NCBI GenBank assembly: GCA_020850995.1
Contig: JADZDP010000024.1
Coordinates: 34,338 to 98,337, forward strand
Length of the DNA: 64,000 nucleotides
Origin: Deltaproteobacteria bacterium
Lineage (GTDB): Bacteria; Myxococcota; UBA727; VGSZ01
Reading direction: 5' to 3'
The notes under the pieces: model-generated
The model's database searches: none
What the model was told of the DNA's origin: nothing
Seen by the model: only the letters and a program-made list of their open reading frames with translations
Shown: piece after piece, positions 11,256 through 19,993 of the stretch
Layout: every line of letters starts with the position of its first letter
Position numbering within the stretch: the stretch's first letter is position 1
Made by a program: the position numbers and the translations under genes

Positions 11256-12518
11256 TCAGCGTCGCGCCACCACGGCCTGCTGCTCGCGGGCGCGCGCCGC
11301 GAAGTAGCTGCGCAGCGCTTCCTTCGCCACGTAGGGCGCCTTGACGTGCCACTTGCCCTGATTCACGACGACGCTGGCCACGGCCACCTGCGGGCGCTCG
11401 GCAGGCGCGAAGCCCACGAACCACGAGGTGTCGAGGCCCGTGGCGTAGTCGGTGAGCGAGCCGGTCTTACCCGCCGCGCTCATGCGCAGCTTCGGGCCGC
11501 TCGCGAACGCGCGCCGCGCCGTGCCGCTCGTCACCGTGTCGGCCATCATGCGGCGCAGCGTCTCCGCGTGGCCCTCGTCGACGACGCGGGTGGCGCCCGC
11601 GATGCCCTCGGCGTCGCCGTAGCGGGGCGGCACCAGCACGCCGCCCGTGGCCACCACGGCGGCCAGCACGGCGCCGTGCATGGCCGACAGCTTCACGTCG
11701 CCGAAGCCGGCCGCCGCCTCGGCGAAGCCGAAGGGATCCTCGGGGATGCGCGCGGCGCTCGGCGCCTCGGCGACGCGCACGTCGAGCGGCAAGGGCGCGT
11801 CGAAGCCGAAGCGCTGCGCCTCGGCGCGCAGAAGATCGGGCTCGAGGTACTTGAGCGCGAGCTTGGCGATGGCGGTGTTCTGCGAGCGCGGCAGCGCGTC
11901 GAACAGCGTGGTGCACTCGCGGTCCTTGCCGGGGTCGTCGACGAGCACGCGCTGGTTGAGGCGCCGCATGCCGCCGCGCGCGCACACCCGCTCGCCGGCC
12001 GGCACCCCCGCGCGCAACAGCGCAGACGAGGTCACGATCTTGAACACGCTGGCCGCCGGCGCCAGGGGCTTGTGCGCCAGCCCCGTCGACGGCCCACGCG
12101 TCGAGTGCTCGGCCACGGCCAGCACGCGCCCGCTGCCCACCTCGAGGAGCACGGTGGCGGCGTAGGGCGTCTTGCCTTGCGCGAGCACGCGCTCGAGCTC
12201 GCGGGCCAGCGCGGCGTCGCTGCCGTAGAGCGAGGGCGGCGCGGGCGCCGGCGCGGGCGGCGCGGGCGCCGCATGGGGCAACAGCTGGGGCTCGCCGATC
12301 TCCACGTGCACCGACGGCGACGCCTCCGACAGCTCGGTCGACGCCGCGACCACGGGCGCGCTGGAGGGCTCGCCAAGCGCACGGTCCACCACCACCGCCA
12401 GCGCGAAGCCCACGGCGAGCGGGACCAGGACGAGGGGTGAGGGGCCGCGCCGTTGCGCCAGGATGGTCGTGTGGGCGCTGCGACGACGACGAGCGATGAC
12501 GGTGGCCAGCTGGTGCAT
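11256..12518 (-). CDS. Penicillin-binding protein, single transpeptidase domain
   Basis: A 420-residue membrane-anchored DD-transpeptidase. One N-terminal helix (about 25-48, LVLVPLAVGFALAVVVD) is followed by a Pro/Ala linker and the penicillin-binding domain. The three motifs are SxxK as SVFK in PAASVFKIVTS, SxN in SQNTAIAK, and KTG in AAGKTGSL. There is no glycosyltransferase domain and no room for the large N-terminal pedestal of class B PBPs, so it resembles short PbpA-like or FtsI-like transpeptidase-only proteins. It should cross-link peptidoglycan stem peptides in the periplasm. The ATG at 12518 has GGAG upstream. It is divergent from a lytic transglycosylase. Confidence 0.88.
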   Translation of the reverse strand: MHQLATVIARRRRSAHTTILAQRRGPSPLVLVPLAVGFALAVVVDRALGEPSSAPVVAASTELSEASPSVHVEIGEPQLLPHAAPAPPAPAPAPPSLYGSDAALARELERVLAQGKTPYAATVLLEVGSGRVLAVAEHSTRGPSTGLAHKPLAPAASVFKIVTSSALLRAGVPAGERVCARGGMRRLNQRVLVDDPGKDRECTTLFDALPRSQNTAIAKLALKYLEPDLLRAEAQRFGFDAPLPLDVRVAEAPSAARIPEDPFGFAEAAAGFGDVKLSAMHGAVLAAVVATGGVLVPPRYGDAEGIAGATRVVDEGHAETLRRMMADTVTSGTARRAFASGPKLRMSAAGKTGSLTDYATGLDTSWFVGFAPAERPQVAVASVVVNQGKWHVKAPYVAKEALRSYFAARAREQQAVVARR

Positions 12519-12607
12519 GGAGGCTCCAGCCTGCGGCCGCGTGCGCGCCGACGCCAGTTTTTGGCCTGCTGCGGCATGCGCGGCTCTGCAGCGCTGCGTC
12601 ATCTGTC

Positions 12608-13993
12608 GTGACCGGTGTCAGGTCTGCCCACCCTCCTCCTGACGACGGAGATCTCTATCTCGCCTGGGGCCGACGGCGTGTGGCAGCATCTAGGGGCTTG
12701 GCCGGAACTTCATCGTCTGGCGCTGTTCGTGTCGCCGCGCTCTGGCTCGGCGCAGGCCTCGTGTTGTCGGCGGCCGGCGCCGCCACCGGCGCGGTGGTTC
12801 GCACCCTCCGCGCCCACGGCGCAACGGAGCTCGCCGGCGGGCTCGACCTCGATGCAGCGGTGCCGGTCCCCGCCCCCGCCGACGATGCGCCCGCGCGCCA
12901 ACCCAAGCCCGCGAGCTGCCCGCTGACGCCGAGCGATCCGCCCTGGCTCGCGGTCACGCCGCCGCTCGCGCCCACGCCACCCGTGGAGCCCGCTTCGCTC
13001 GGTCGGCGCGTGGAGCTGTGGCGCAGGGTGTGGGGCGAGCTCGGCGATCGCCAGCACCTCATCGTCGACGAGCGACGGCCTTGGGTGGTGCACGCCGAGG
13101 TGGATTGCCGCGCGCTCTTCGACGGCAGCGACGAGGGCGCAGCCAAGGCCGACTGCGGCGCCCGCATCGCCGACGCGCGACGCGCGGCACAGAAGAAGCT
13201 CAAGAAGAGCGCCACGTCGAGGGAGCTGGTCAAGCGCTACGACGGCGACCGACGCCTGGCCAAGAGCGCGCACCAACACCTCATCGGCCTGCAAGGGCGC
13301 AAGGACGCGCTCACCCGCGCCAAAGAGCGCGCGGCGCCGCACCTCGGCCACACCGAGGGCCTCTTCGAGCTGCAAGAGGTGCCGCGCATCTACGCCCGCG
13401 CCGCCATCGTCGAGTCCTTGTGGCGGCCCGAGGCGCTGTCGCGCTCGGGCGCCGCGGGCGCGTATCAGTTCATGCCCAAGACTGGCGCGCAGTTCCTCAT
13501 GGTCGACGAGGGCGTGGTCGACGAGCGCCTCGATCCGCTGCGCTCCGCCTGGGCCGCCGCCCACTACATGCGCCTGATGTCGAAGGACCTCGGCGAGTGG
13601 CCGCTGGTGCTCACGGCGTACAACACGGGCCCGGCCCGCCTCAAGCGCGTGATGAAGGTGCGGCATTCGCGCGACCTCGGCAAGATCGCCGACGCCGGCG
13701 ACTACGGTGAGTTCGGCTTCGACGGGCAGAACTACTACGCCCAGATCGTCGCCATCGGGCAGCTCACCGCCGACGCGCGCTTCGAGCCCGAGCCCGTGGT
13801 GGGGCGCGCCCTGCGCCTCGACGCGCCCCTGTCGTACGCCGACCTCGCCGCGTGCGTAGAGACCGACAAGGCGGAGCTGGCGCGCGACAACCCCGCGCTC
13901 GCGCAGGCCGTGCTCGACGGCACGGCGCCAGTGCCGGAAGGCTACGTGGCGCGCGTCCCGCCCGCGGTGGCGCCGGCCTTGGCCGTGCGCTGA
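12608..13993 (+). CDS. Membrane-anchored lytic murein transglycosylase (SLT family)
   Basis: A 461-residue protein with one N-terminal hydrophobic segment (about 40-62), a Pro/Ala linker, a charged helical region (about 130-250) and a C-terminal SLT goose-lysozyme-like domain. Motif I carries the catalytic Glu (AAIVESLW), motif II is SGAAGAYQFMPKTG and motif III is LTAYNTGP. It should cleave glycan strands to 1,6-anhydro-MurNAc ends. The first in-frame start is a GTG at 12608; a later start before the hydrophobic segment is possible. The divergent pairing with a transpeptidase suggests shared envelope remodelling control, which is inference. Confidence 0.88.
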   Translation: MTGVRSAHPPPDDGDLYLAWGRRRVAASRGLAGTSSSGAVRVAALWLGAGLVLSAAGAATGAVVRTLRAHGATELAGGLDLDAAVPVPAPADDAPARQPKPASCPLTPSDPPWLAVTPPLAPTPPVEPASLGRRVELWRRVWGELGDRQHLIVDERRPWVVHAEVDCRALFDGSDEGAAKADCGARIADARRAAQKKLKKSATSRELVKRYDGDRRLAKSAHQHLIGLQGRKDALTRAKERAAPHLGHTEGLFELQEVPRIYARAAIVESLWRPEALSRSGAAGAYQFMPKTGAQFLMVDEGVVDERLDPLRSAWAAAHYMRLMSKDLGEWPLVLTAYNTGPARLKRVMKVRHSRDLGKIADAGDYGEFGFDGQNYYAQIVAIGQLTADARFEPEPVVGRALRLDAPLSYADLAACVETDKAELARDNPALAQAVLDGTAPVPEGYVARVPPAVAPALAVR

Positions 13994-14027
13994 GCGAGGA
14001 GGCCGCGTCGCGCAGGCACAGCGGGGC

Positions 14028-15137
14028 TCAGAGCGTGAAGGTGGTGTCGAGGTAGAGGCCGCTGAAGTTGTTGTAGAGCTGCCCGTAGTTCCAGTCGGTG
14101 CCGTTGAGCGAGCCGTCGGACGACTGCGAGGGGTTGCCGCCGGGCACGATCCACTCCGAGTAGGGCACGCGCACGCCCTTGCCGTCGGCGGTGAGGAAGG
14201 GCTCCGAGCTCTGCAGGCCGCCCGAGAGCACGAACCACGAGACCGGCGTCCAGCTCACGCCCAGGTTGGTGGAGAGGCGCTGGCGCACGCCGAGGCCGGG
14301 GGTGGCGTTCTCCGCAGTGTACTCGTCGTCGGGGCCCACGAAGGCGGAGATGCCCTGCCCGTAGGAGAGCTCGGCGCCGAAGCTGAGCTCGCCCTCCATG
14401 GTGCTCCAACCACCAGACAAGGTGGCCGACCAGTTGGCGACCGAGGGGATGCCGCCGTCGAGGCAGCCGTAGCTCTGCACCTCGCTCGGGTCGCGCAGGT
14501 TGCAGGCCACCGGCGTGATGGAGTTGCCCAGGCGGTCTTCGTAGGGGCGCGCGTCGGCGTTGGCCAGGCGCTGGCCGAAGGCGGGCACCAAGAGGCCGTA
14601 GCCGGCGCCCAGGTTGAGGCCGAGCGATGCGCCCGTATGCTCGTGGTTCCAGGTGGCCCCGCCCGAGGCCTTGAGCGCCGCCAGGCGCCCGATCTGGCGC
14701 GAGTACATCGACACCGGCAGGTCGAGGCCGCCGCCGAAGCTGAAGCCCACGCCCAGGTCCTCGAGCTTCACGCCCGAGTAGCTGGTGGACACGGTGAGGT
14801 CCGACAGCTCGATCTGGTTCATGTAGGTGGTGCCGTCGGACTGCGTCCACTCGAGGCCGAAGGACTGGCGCACCCCCAGGTTCCACGACTCCGCCAGGCG
14901 CGCGCTCGGCGCCAAGGTCAAGGACGAGGCCACCGTGGGGTTCCACGGGCTGGTCACGAAGGTGCCCGAGCCCACGCTCTGGGTGAGCGACGCGCTCGCG
15001 TGCAGCGGGAAGGGTGCGGGCTTGGCGGGCGCCGCGACCGTGGCGGCGGCGCTCGCGTCGGCCGGGGGCGCGGCGTCTGCGGCGGGCGCGTCGGCGGCCA
15101 GGGTGAGGGTGAGGGCGACGGGGACGACGAACATCAT
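14028..15137 (-). CDS. Putative outer-membrane beta-barrel protein
   Basis: A 369-residue exported protein. The signal peptide (MMFVVPVALTLTLAADAPA) is followed by an Ala/Pro spacer (about 20-45). The remainder is a run of amphipathic strands with aromatic girdles (SLTQSVGSGTFV, LGVRQSFGLEWTQ, LGLNLGAGYGLLVPAFG, ATLSGGWSTMEGELSFGAELSYG, LGVSWTPVSWFVLSGGLQ). The protein ends LDTTFTL rather than in a terminal Phe. It is likely a porin-like or transport barrel of unknown substrate. The first of two consecutive ATGs (15137) is chosen because GAGG lies 6 nt upstream. It is convergent with the transglycosylase gene and divergent from the M61 peptidase. Confidence 0.7.
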   Translation of the reverse strand: MMFVVPVALTLTLAADAPAADAAPPADASAAATVAAPAKPAPFPLHASASLTQSVGSGTFVTSPWNPTVASSLTLAPSARLAESWNLGVRQSFGLEWTQSDGTTYMNQIELSDLTVSTSYSGVKLEDLGVGFSFGGGLDLPVSMYSRQIGRLAALKASGGATWNHEHTGASLGLNLGAGYGLLVPAFGQRLANADARPYEDRLGNSITPVACNLRDPSEVQSYGCLDGGIPSVANWSATLSGGWSTMEGELSFGAELSYGQGISAFVGPDDEYTAENATPGLGVRQRLSTNLGVSWTPVSWFVLSGGLQSSEPFLTADGKGVRVPYSEWIVPGGNPSQSSDGSLNGTDWNYGQLYNNFSGLYLDTTFTL

Positions 15138-15232
15138 GGTGGCCTCACAGAGCAAGCCGCGTGCGCACCCGGAGGTAGCGGCCAGAGATCGGAAAGAAAA
15201 GAGCTTTTGGACCAGTGATCACACCTTGACGA

Positions 15233-15248
15233 CGGCGCCGCGGCGCCG
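15233..15248. promoter_or_regulatory. 16-bp perfect palindrome upstream of the M61 gene
   Basis: CGGCGCCGCGGCGCCG reads the same on both strands and lies 10 bp upstream of the -35 element of the M61 gene, inside the 155-bp divergent spacer. Its position suits an operator, but its composition is extreme and chance is possible in this GC-rich DNA. Confidence 0.3.
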
Positions 15249-15257
15249 CGCCGCTCG

Positions 15258-15286
15258 TTGTCCCAGAGGCGATCACCCGATACCTT
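15258..15286 (+). promoter_or_regulatory. Predicted leaderless sigma-70-type promoter of the M61 aminopeptidase
   Basis: The -35 element TTGTCC (15258-15263), a 17-nt spacer and the -10 element TACCTT (15281-15286) are followed after only 6 nt by the ATG at 15293. Transcription would begin at or next to the A of the start codon, and no Shine-Dalgarno sequence is present. Confidence 0.55.
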
Positions 15287-15292
15287 GCCGCC

Positions 15293-17191
15293 ATGCCCCG
15301 TCCCCCCGTCCGCTATCGCATCTGGCCCAAGGAGCCACGCGCCCACCTGCTCGGTGTCGAGGTCACCATCGACGAGCCGGCGGCAGACGGGGCGGTGCTG
15401 GCGCTGCCGGTGTGGATCCCGGGCAGCTACCTGGTGCGCGAGTTCGCCCGCCACGTCGTCGACATCCACGCCGAGTCGGAGGGGCGGCCGGTGGCGCTCG
15501 CCAAGGTCGACAAGCAGCGCTGGCGCGCGGCGCCCGTGACGGGGTCGCTCACGGTGCAGCTCGTGGTGTACGCCTGGGACCTGTCGGTGCGCGCGGCCCA
15601 CGTCGACCAAACCCATGCGTTCTTCAACGGCACCTCGGTGTTCCCGGTGGTCGAGGGCCGGGACCACGAGCCCTGTGTGGTGACGATCGACCCGCCCGCC
15701 GACGAGCTGTGCAAGGGCTGGCGCGTGGCCACCACGCTCCCCCCCGCCGACGTGCGCCCCGCGGGCTTCGGCAGCTACCGCGCCGCGAGCTACCTGCACC
15801 TGGTCGATCACCCCGTGGAGATGGGCACCTGGGAGTCCGTCGAGTTCACGGCCGGCGACGTGCCGCACCAGATGGCCATCACGGGCCGCGTGCGCTTCGA
15901 TCGCGAGCGCCTGGCCAAGGACCTCGCCGCCGTGTGCGGCGAGCACGTGCGCATGTTCCATGGTGCTGCCCACGGTGCAGCCCAGGGTGCTGCCCAGGGT
16001 GCGCCCCACGGCGACGGCGCGCCGCCCATGCAGCGCTATCTGTTCCTCACCACCGCCATCGGCGATGGCTACGGCGGCCTCGAGCACGCCGACTCGAGCG
16101 CGCTCATCTGCAAGCGCGACGACCTCCCCAAGCCCACCACCTCGTCGGCTGCGGCGGCGGAGCCGAGCGACGGCTACCGCGGCTTCCTCGGGCTGTGCTC
16201 GCACGAGTACTTCCACCTGTGGAACGTCAAGCGCATCACCCCGGCGGCCTTCGCGCCCTACCGCCTCGACCGCGAGGCCTACACGCGCCTGCTGTGGGCC
16301 TTCGAGGGCATCACCTCGTACTACGACGACCTGGCGCTGGTGCGCGCCGGCGTCATCACCGTCGAGAGCTGGCTCGAGCTCTTCGGGCGCACCGCCACGC
16401 GCGTCTTGCGCGGCGCCGGGCGCAAGCACCAGAGCGTAGCCGAGTCGAGCTTCGACGCGTGGATCAAGTTCTATCGCCCCGACGAGAACACGCCGAACGC
16501 GGTGGTCAGCTACTACACCAAGGGCTCGCTGGTGGCGCTGGCGCTCGACCTGACCATTCGCCGCGCCACCGACGAGCAGCGCTCCCTCGACGACGTCATG
16601 CGTGCGCTCTGGCAGCGCCACGGCAAGAACGGTGTGGGCGTGCCGGAGGACGGCGTGGAGACCATCGCCGCCGAGGTGGCGGGCGTGGATCTGCGGCCCT
16701 TCTTCGACGAGTACGTGCGCGGCACCGCCGACGTGCCGCTCGGGCCGCTGCTGGCCAGCTACGGCATCGACGAGCACCTGCGCCCGGCCGAGAGCGATCA
16801 CGATCTGGGCGGCAAGGCGGCCAAGAAGCCCAAGGACGAGCTGGCGGTCCGCGGCGTCCTCGGCGTCACCCTCGGCGGCGGCGACGACGGCGCGCACTTG
16901 GCGCACGTGCACGAGGGTGGCGCGGCGCAGGCGGCGGGGCTGTCGGCGGGCGACGTCATCTTGGCCGTCGACGGCCTGCGCGCCACGCGCGGCAACCTGC
17001 AGCGCTTGTGCGGCGAGCGCGCGCCCGGCGCCTGCGTGCACGTGCACGCGTTCCGGCGCGACGAGCTGTTCGAGACCGACGTGGTGCTCAAGGCCCCCGC
17101 GCACGACGTCGCGTACTACACGCTGCGCGCCGGCGATGTGGCGGCCGATCAGAGGCGCGCTGCCTGGCTCACGCCGCACAAGCAGAGCTGA
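15293..17191 (+). CDS. M61-family glycyl aminopeptidase with C-terminal PDZ domain
   Basis: A 632-residue zinc aminopeptidase. The N-terminal beta-sandwich of the family (VWIPGSYLVREFARHV) precedes the gluzincin site HEYFH (304-308) in SHEYFHLWNVKRI, with the downstream Glu ligand in LLWAFEGITSYY. A PDZ domain occupies about 515-605 (GVLGVTLGGG ... AGLSAGDVILAVDGL). No signal peptide is seen, so it is likely cytoplasmic. The odd part is a repeat insertion, five 12-nt units encoding (H/Q)GAA-type tetrapeptides at residues 223-242, just before the conserved YLFLTTAIGDGYGGLEH block. The start is fixed by the promoter 6 nt upstream. Confidence 0.9.
   Translation: MPRPPVRYRIWPKEPRAHLLGVEVTIDEPAADGAVLALPVWIPGSYLVREFARHVVDIHAESEGRPVALAKVDKQRWRAAPVTGSLTVQLVVYAWDLSVRAAHVDQTHAFFNGTSVFPVVEGRDHEPCVVTIDPPADELCKGWRVATTLPPADVRPAGFGSYRAASYLHLVDHPVEMGTWESVEFTAGDVPHQMAITGRVRFDRERLAKDLAAVCGEHVRMFHGAAHGAAQGAAQGAPHGDGAPPMQRYLFLTTAIGDGYGGLEHADSSALICKRDDLPKPTTSSAAAAEPSDGYRGFLGLCSHEYFHLWNVKRITPAAFAPYRLDREAYTRLLWAFEGITSYYDDLALVRAGVITVESWLELFGRTATRVLRGAGRKHQSVAESSFDAWIKFYRPDENTPNAVVSYYTKGSLVALALDLTIRRATDEQRSLDDVMRALWQRHGKNGVGVPEDGVETIAAEVAGVDLRPFFDEYVRGTADVPLGPLLASYGIDEHLRPAESDHDLGGKAAKKPKDELAVRGVLGVTLGGGDDGAHLAHVHEGGAAQAAGLSAGDVILAVDGLRATRGNLQRLCGERAPGACVHVHAFRRDELFETDVVLKAPAHDVAYYTLRAGDVAADQRRAAWLTPHKQS
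15959..16018 (+). repeat. Five 12-nt tandem units inside the M61 gene
   Basis: Five consecutive 12-nt units encode HGAA, HGAA, QGAA, QGAP and HGDG. They lie in frame, so copy-number change would leave the reading frame intact. Confidence 0.8.
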
Positions 17192-17207
17192 CGCGCGCGG
17201 CGCGGCG

Positions 17208-17894
17208 TCAGCGCTCGATGACGCGCACGCCGCTCTCGGTGCCGACGACGAGCGCGTGGGCGAGCCCGCAGAACAGGCCGTGCTCGGCGATGCCCGGGAT
17301 CGACGAGAGCGCGCGCGCCAGCATGGGCGGATCGTCGATGGGCGGGAAGCGGCAGTCGAGGATCCACAGGCCGTTGTCGGTGAGGTAGGGCGCGTCACCG
17401 TTGCGACGGAGCACGGGCTCGCCACCCAAGCGCACCAGCTCGCGCTCCACCACCTTCTCGGCGAAGGGCACCACCTCGATGGGCAGCGGGAAGGCGTGCA
17501 GCTTGTCGACGAGCTTGGCGTCGTCGACCACGCAGGTGAAGCGCTCGGACACGAAGGCCACCACCTTCTCGCGCAAGAGCGCGCCGCCGCCGCCCTTGGT
17601 GAGGTTGAGGCCGGGATCGGCCTCGTCGGCGCCGTCGATGCACAGGTCGAGCCGATCGGCGTCGGCGAAGGACAAGAGCGGCACGCCGTGCAGGACGGCG
17701 AGCGCGCGCGTGGCCTCTGACGTGGGTACGCCCTTGACCTTGAGCCCCTCTTCCTTGATGCGGCGGCCGAGCGCCATGACCGCGAACTTGGCGGTGGAGC
17801 CGGTGCCAAGTCCCACGCGCATGCCGCTCGTGATCTGCGCGACGGCGTGCTCGGCGGCGTTCTTCTTCTTCTGCTCGACGACGCTCAGGCTCAC
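17208..17894 (-). CDS. rpiA: Ribose-5-phosphate isomerase A
   Basis: A 228-residue enzyme of the pentose-phosphate pathway interconverting ribose-5-phosphate and ribulose-5-phosphate. Conserved segments are GLGTGSTAKF (phosphate binding), DGADEADP and KGGGGALLREK, with the catalytic Glu and Lys in the expected places, then DNGLWILDC and GLF near the end. The length matches typical RpiA (about 220). The GTG at 17894 is chosen because it overlaps the Nudix stop as GTGA (17891-17894). The longer in-frame extension upstream is non-homologous and overlaps the Nudix gene. Confidence 0.95.
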   Translation of the reverse strand: MSLSVVEQKKKNAAEHAVAQITSGMRVGLGTGSTAKFAVMALGRRIKEEGLKVKGVPTSEATRALAVLHGVPLLSFADADRLDLCIDGADEADPGLNLTKGGGGALLREKVVAFVSERFTCVVDDAKLVDKLHAFPLPIEVVPFAEKVVERELVRLGGEPVLRRNGDAPYLTDNGLWILDCRFPPIDDPPMLARALSSIPGIAEHGLFCGLAHALVVGTESGVRVIER

Positions 17895-18343
17895 GAGGCC
17901 TTCCTCCGCGGCGCGCGCTGCTTCGTAGCCGCGGCGAAAGCCTCCCACGCAGCGAGCGCGAGGTCGAGGGTGCGGTGCTCGGGGAAGGCATGGGGTGGCT
18001 GCCAGCTCACCCAGGCGTAGTCGTCGTGGTCGGGCGTGTGCACGGCGCACGGCCCCTCGGCCTCGGCGGCGAATAGCACCACGCTCTTGGTGACGCGCGC
18101 GCCCGAGCGCTTGGTCATCACCCAGGTGGTGACGAAGCGAAAGCCGTCGATCACGCGCACCTGATCGCGCGCGATGCCCGTCTCCTCCTCCATCTCGCGT
18201 AGCGCGCACTCGAGCTCGTCCTCGTGGCGCTCGAGGCGGCCCTTGGGCAGGTCGATGCGATCGTCCTCGTGCAGCAGAATGAGGAAGCTACGGCGCGGGC
18301 GATTTTGGAAGAGCAAGACGCCGCACGCCATCTCGTGACGCAT
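17891..18343 (-). CDS. Nudix hydrolase
   Basis: A 150-residue single-domain Nudix protein. The full Nudix box is present (GRLERHEDELECALREMEEE plus TGI, about residues 35-57), fitting GX5EX7REUXEEXGU. It resembles bis(5'-nucleosyl)-tetraphosphatase/diadenosine-polyphosphate types (LLHEDDRIDLPKGRLE), but the substrate cannot be fixed from sequence. The 4-bp GTGA overlap with rpiA implies coupled translation. The C-terminus is basic (KQRAPRRKAS). Confidence 0.9.
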   Translation of the reverse strand: MRHEMACGVLLFQNRPRRSFLILLHEDDRIDLPKGRLERHEDELECALREMEEETGIARDQVRVIDGFRFVTTWVMTKRSGARVTKSVVLFAAEAEGPCAVHTPDHDDYAWVSWQPPHAFPEHRTLDLALAAWEAFAAATKQRAPRRKAS

Positions 18344-18359
18344 GGGCCGATCATGGCAC

Positions 18360-18375
18360 CACGCGCATGCGCGTG
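18360..18375. promoter_or_regulatory. 16-bp perfect palindrome upstream of the Nudix-rpiA pair
   Basis: CACGCGCATGCGCGTG is a perfect palindrome located 17 bp upstream of the Nudix ATG and 26 bp beyond the GH57 stop, on the same transcribed strand. It could be an operator for the Nudix-rpiA unit or a hairpin at the end of the GH57 transcript. No T-tract follows. Confidence 0.35.
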
Positions 18376-18400
18376 TCGATCCCTGCCCTGCTCGCGCCGC

Positions 18401-19993
18401 TCAGCCGGCGAGCGCGCCGGGATCGACGTCGGGGAACACGCCGTCGCGCTCTTCCATTTGCGCCAGGTCGGCCTCGTCGACGCGCTCGTGCTCGAGCATG
18501 GAGAGCAGGCGGTGCAGGCGCGACAGGTGCACCACCGGTCGTCGCTGCGCGTAGCCCATCTGCGTGCCCATGGTGAGGATGAAGGGCCAATCGGAGGACT
18601 GCGCCAGCAACAGCTCGCGCGCCGCCTGCTTGGTGGCGCGCTCGGTGACACCGAGACCGGTGCCGCGAGCGTGCACCACGTCCTCGAAGCGGCGCTGGCC
18701 GTCGTGCACCTTGCGCCACAGCCAGTCGTTCTTGGCGTTGACCCACACCTCGAAGGCGCCGCCATCGCCCCACGACGACACTGCGGGGAAGGCCACCTGC
18801 TGCGTCGGCTCGAGCTCGAGGTAGTGGTAGGCCGTGACGGGCTTGGGCGTGGGCTGCCCGTTGACGCTGCCGGCGGCGAGCTTGCGCAGGAAGGCGTCGA
18901 GGAACCACGGGCCCTCGTGCCACCAGTGGCCGAACAGCTCCGCGTCGAAGGCCGCGGTGATGCAGGGCGCCGAGCCGAGCGCGGCCTCGATGTCGTGCGC
19001 GTCCTCGGTGCGCCGCTCGGCGAAGTGCTGCGCGTGCGCCTGTGCGGCAGCCCTGGCCGCGTCGGGATCGTAGGGCTGCTTCTCGTCGAGCGAGACGCGG
19101 CCGGTGATGCGGTGCAGCTTGGCGCCCACGTTCTTGGCGGCGCCCGTGCCCTGCTTGTGCGCCGGATCTTTGAGCGCGTCGTCGGCGTCGTAGCCGAGGT
19201 CGCGATAGAACTCGCGGTAGCGGAAGTCGCCCGGGTAGCCCTCTTGCGCGCTCCAGACCTCCTTGGCGCTGCCGGGGTCGCGCGGGAACACGGCCACGCC
19301 CTCGGGCGACCAGATGGGCCGGTACACGTCGTGCTGCGGCGGCGGCCACGCGAAGCGCACGGCGCGATCTTCCGAGAAGGTGAAGCAGAGGTTCTCGTCG
19401 GCCAGCGCCGCCAGCGCCGCAGGGTGGATGCCGCACTCGGGCAACCAGATGCCGCGCGGGCGCAGGCCCAAGGCGCGCTCGTGGGCCCGCGCCGCCTCGC
19501 GCACCTGCGCGCGGATCACGTGCGCGTCTTGCAGCACGGGCGCCAGGCCGTGGGTGACCGCGCAGGTCATCACCTCCACGCGGCCCGCCTGGTGGTGCTC
19601 GGCGAAGGCGCGCGCCAGGTCGCCGCCCACGCCGTCGTAGCGCGCCTCGGCGTGCTCGGCCTCGTCACGCGCGAACTGCGCGGCCTTGCGATAGGGATGA
19701 TCGGCGCCGATGCCGCCGAGGTAGCGCTCGCACAGCGTGCGCCGGGCATCGAGGTAGCGGTGCATGCGCTCGCGCAGCCCCGGCGTGGCCATCATGGCCA
19801 AGAGCGGCGGCGAGAGCCCCATGGTGAGCGAGGCGCGCACGTCGTCGCTGCGCCAGCCGTCGAGCATCGACAGGATGGGCAGATAGCAGTCGGCCACCGC
19901 CTCGAAGAACCAGTCCTCCTCGAGGAAGTGCTCGTGCTCGGGATGGTTGATGAAGGGGAGGTGGCCGTGCAGCGCCAACACGAAGTAGCTCAC
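18401..19993 (-). CDS. GH57 1,4-alpha-glucan branching enzyme
   Basis: A 530-residue GH57 enzyme with the DUF1957-type C-terminal helical domain. It opens with the GH57 signature SYFVLALHGHLPFI. The nucleophile is Glu186 in GIWLPECG and the acid/base Asp350 in AAFDAELFGHWW. The C-terminal third has the Trp-rich segments (SSDWPFILTMG, KNDWLWRKVHDG) typical of the branching-enzyme subgroup. It should form alpha-1,6 branches in glycogen in the cytoplasm. The GTG start at 19993 overlaps the DUF4912 stop as GTGA, indicating translational coupling. Other glycogen genes are not in the window. Confidence 0.93.
   Translation of the reverse strand: MSYFVLALHGHLPFINHPEHEHFLEEDWFFEAVADCYLPILSMLDGWRSDDVRASLTMGLSPPLLAMMATPGLRERMHRYLDARRTLCERYLGGIGADHPYRKAAQFARDEAEHAEARYDGVGGDLARAFAEHHQAGRVEVMTCAVTHGLAPVLQDAHVIRAQVREAARAHERALGLRPRGIWLPECGIHPAALAALADENLCFTFSEDRAVRFAWPPPQHDVYRPIWSPEGVAVFPRDPGSAKEVWSAQEGYPGDFRYREFYRDLGYDADDALKDPAHKQGTGAAKNVGAKLHRITGRVSLDEKQPYDPDAARAAAQAHAQHFAERRTEDAHDIEAALGSAPCITAAFDAELFGHWWHEGPWFLDAFLRKLAAGSVNGQPTPKPVTAYHYLELEPTQQVAFPAVSSWGDGGAFEVWVNAKNDWLWRKVHDGQRRFEDVVHARGTGLGVTERATKQAARELLLAQSSDWPFILTMGTQMGYAQRRPVVHLSRLHRLLSMLEHERVDEADLAQMEERDGVFPDVDPGALAG

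Noticed and set aside
13994..14027. Rho-independent terminators at convergent junctions
   Set aside because: No GC stem followed by a T-run was found here or at other convergent junctions; T-runs of four or more are rare in the window.
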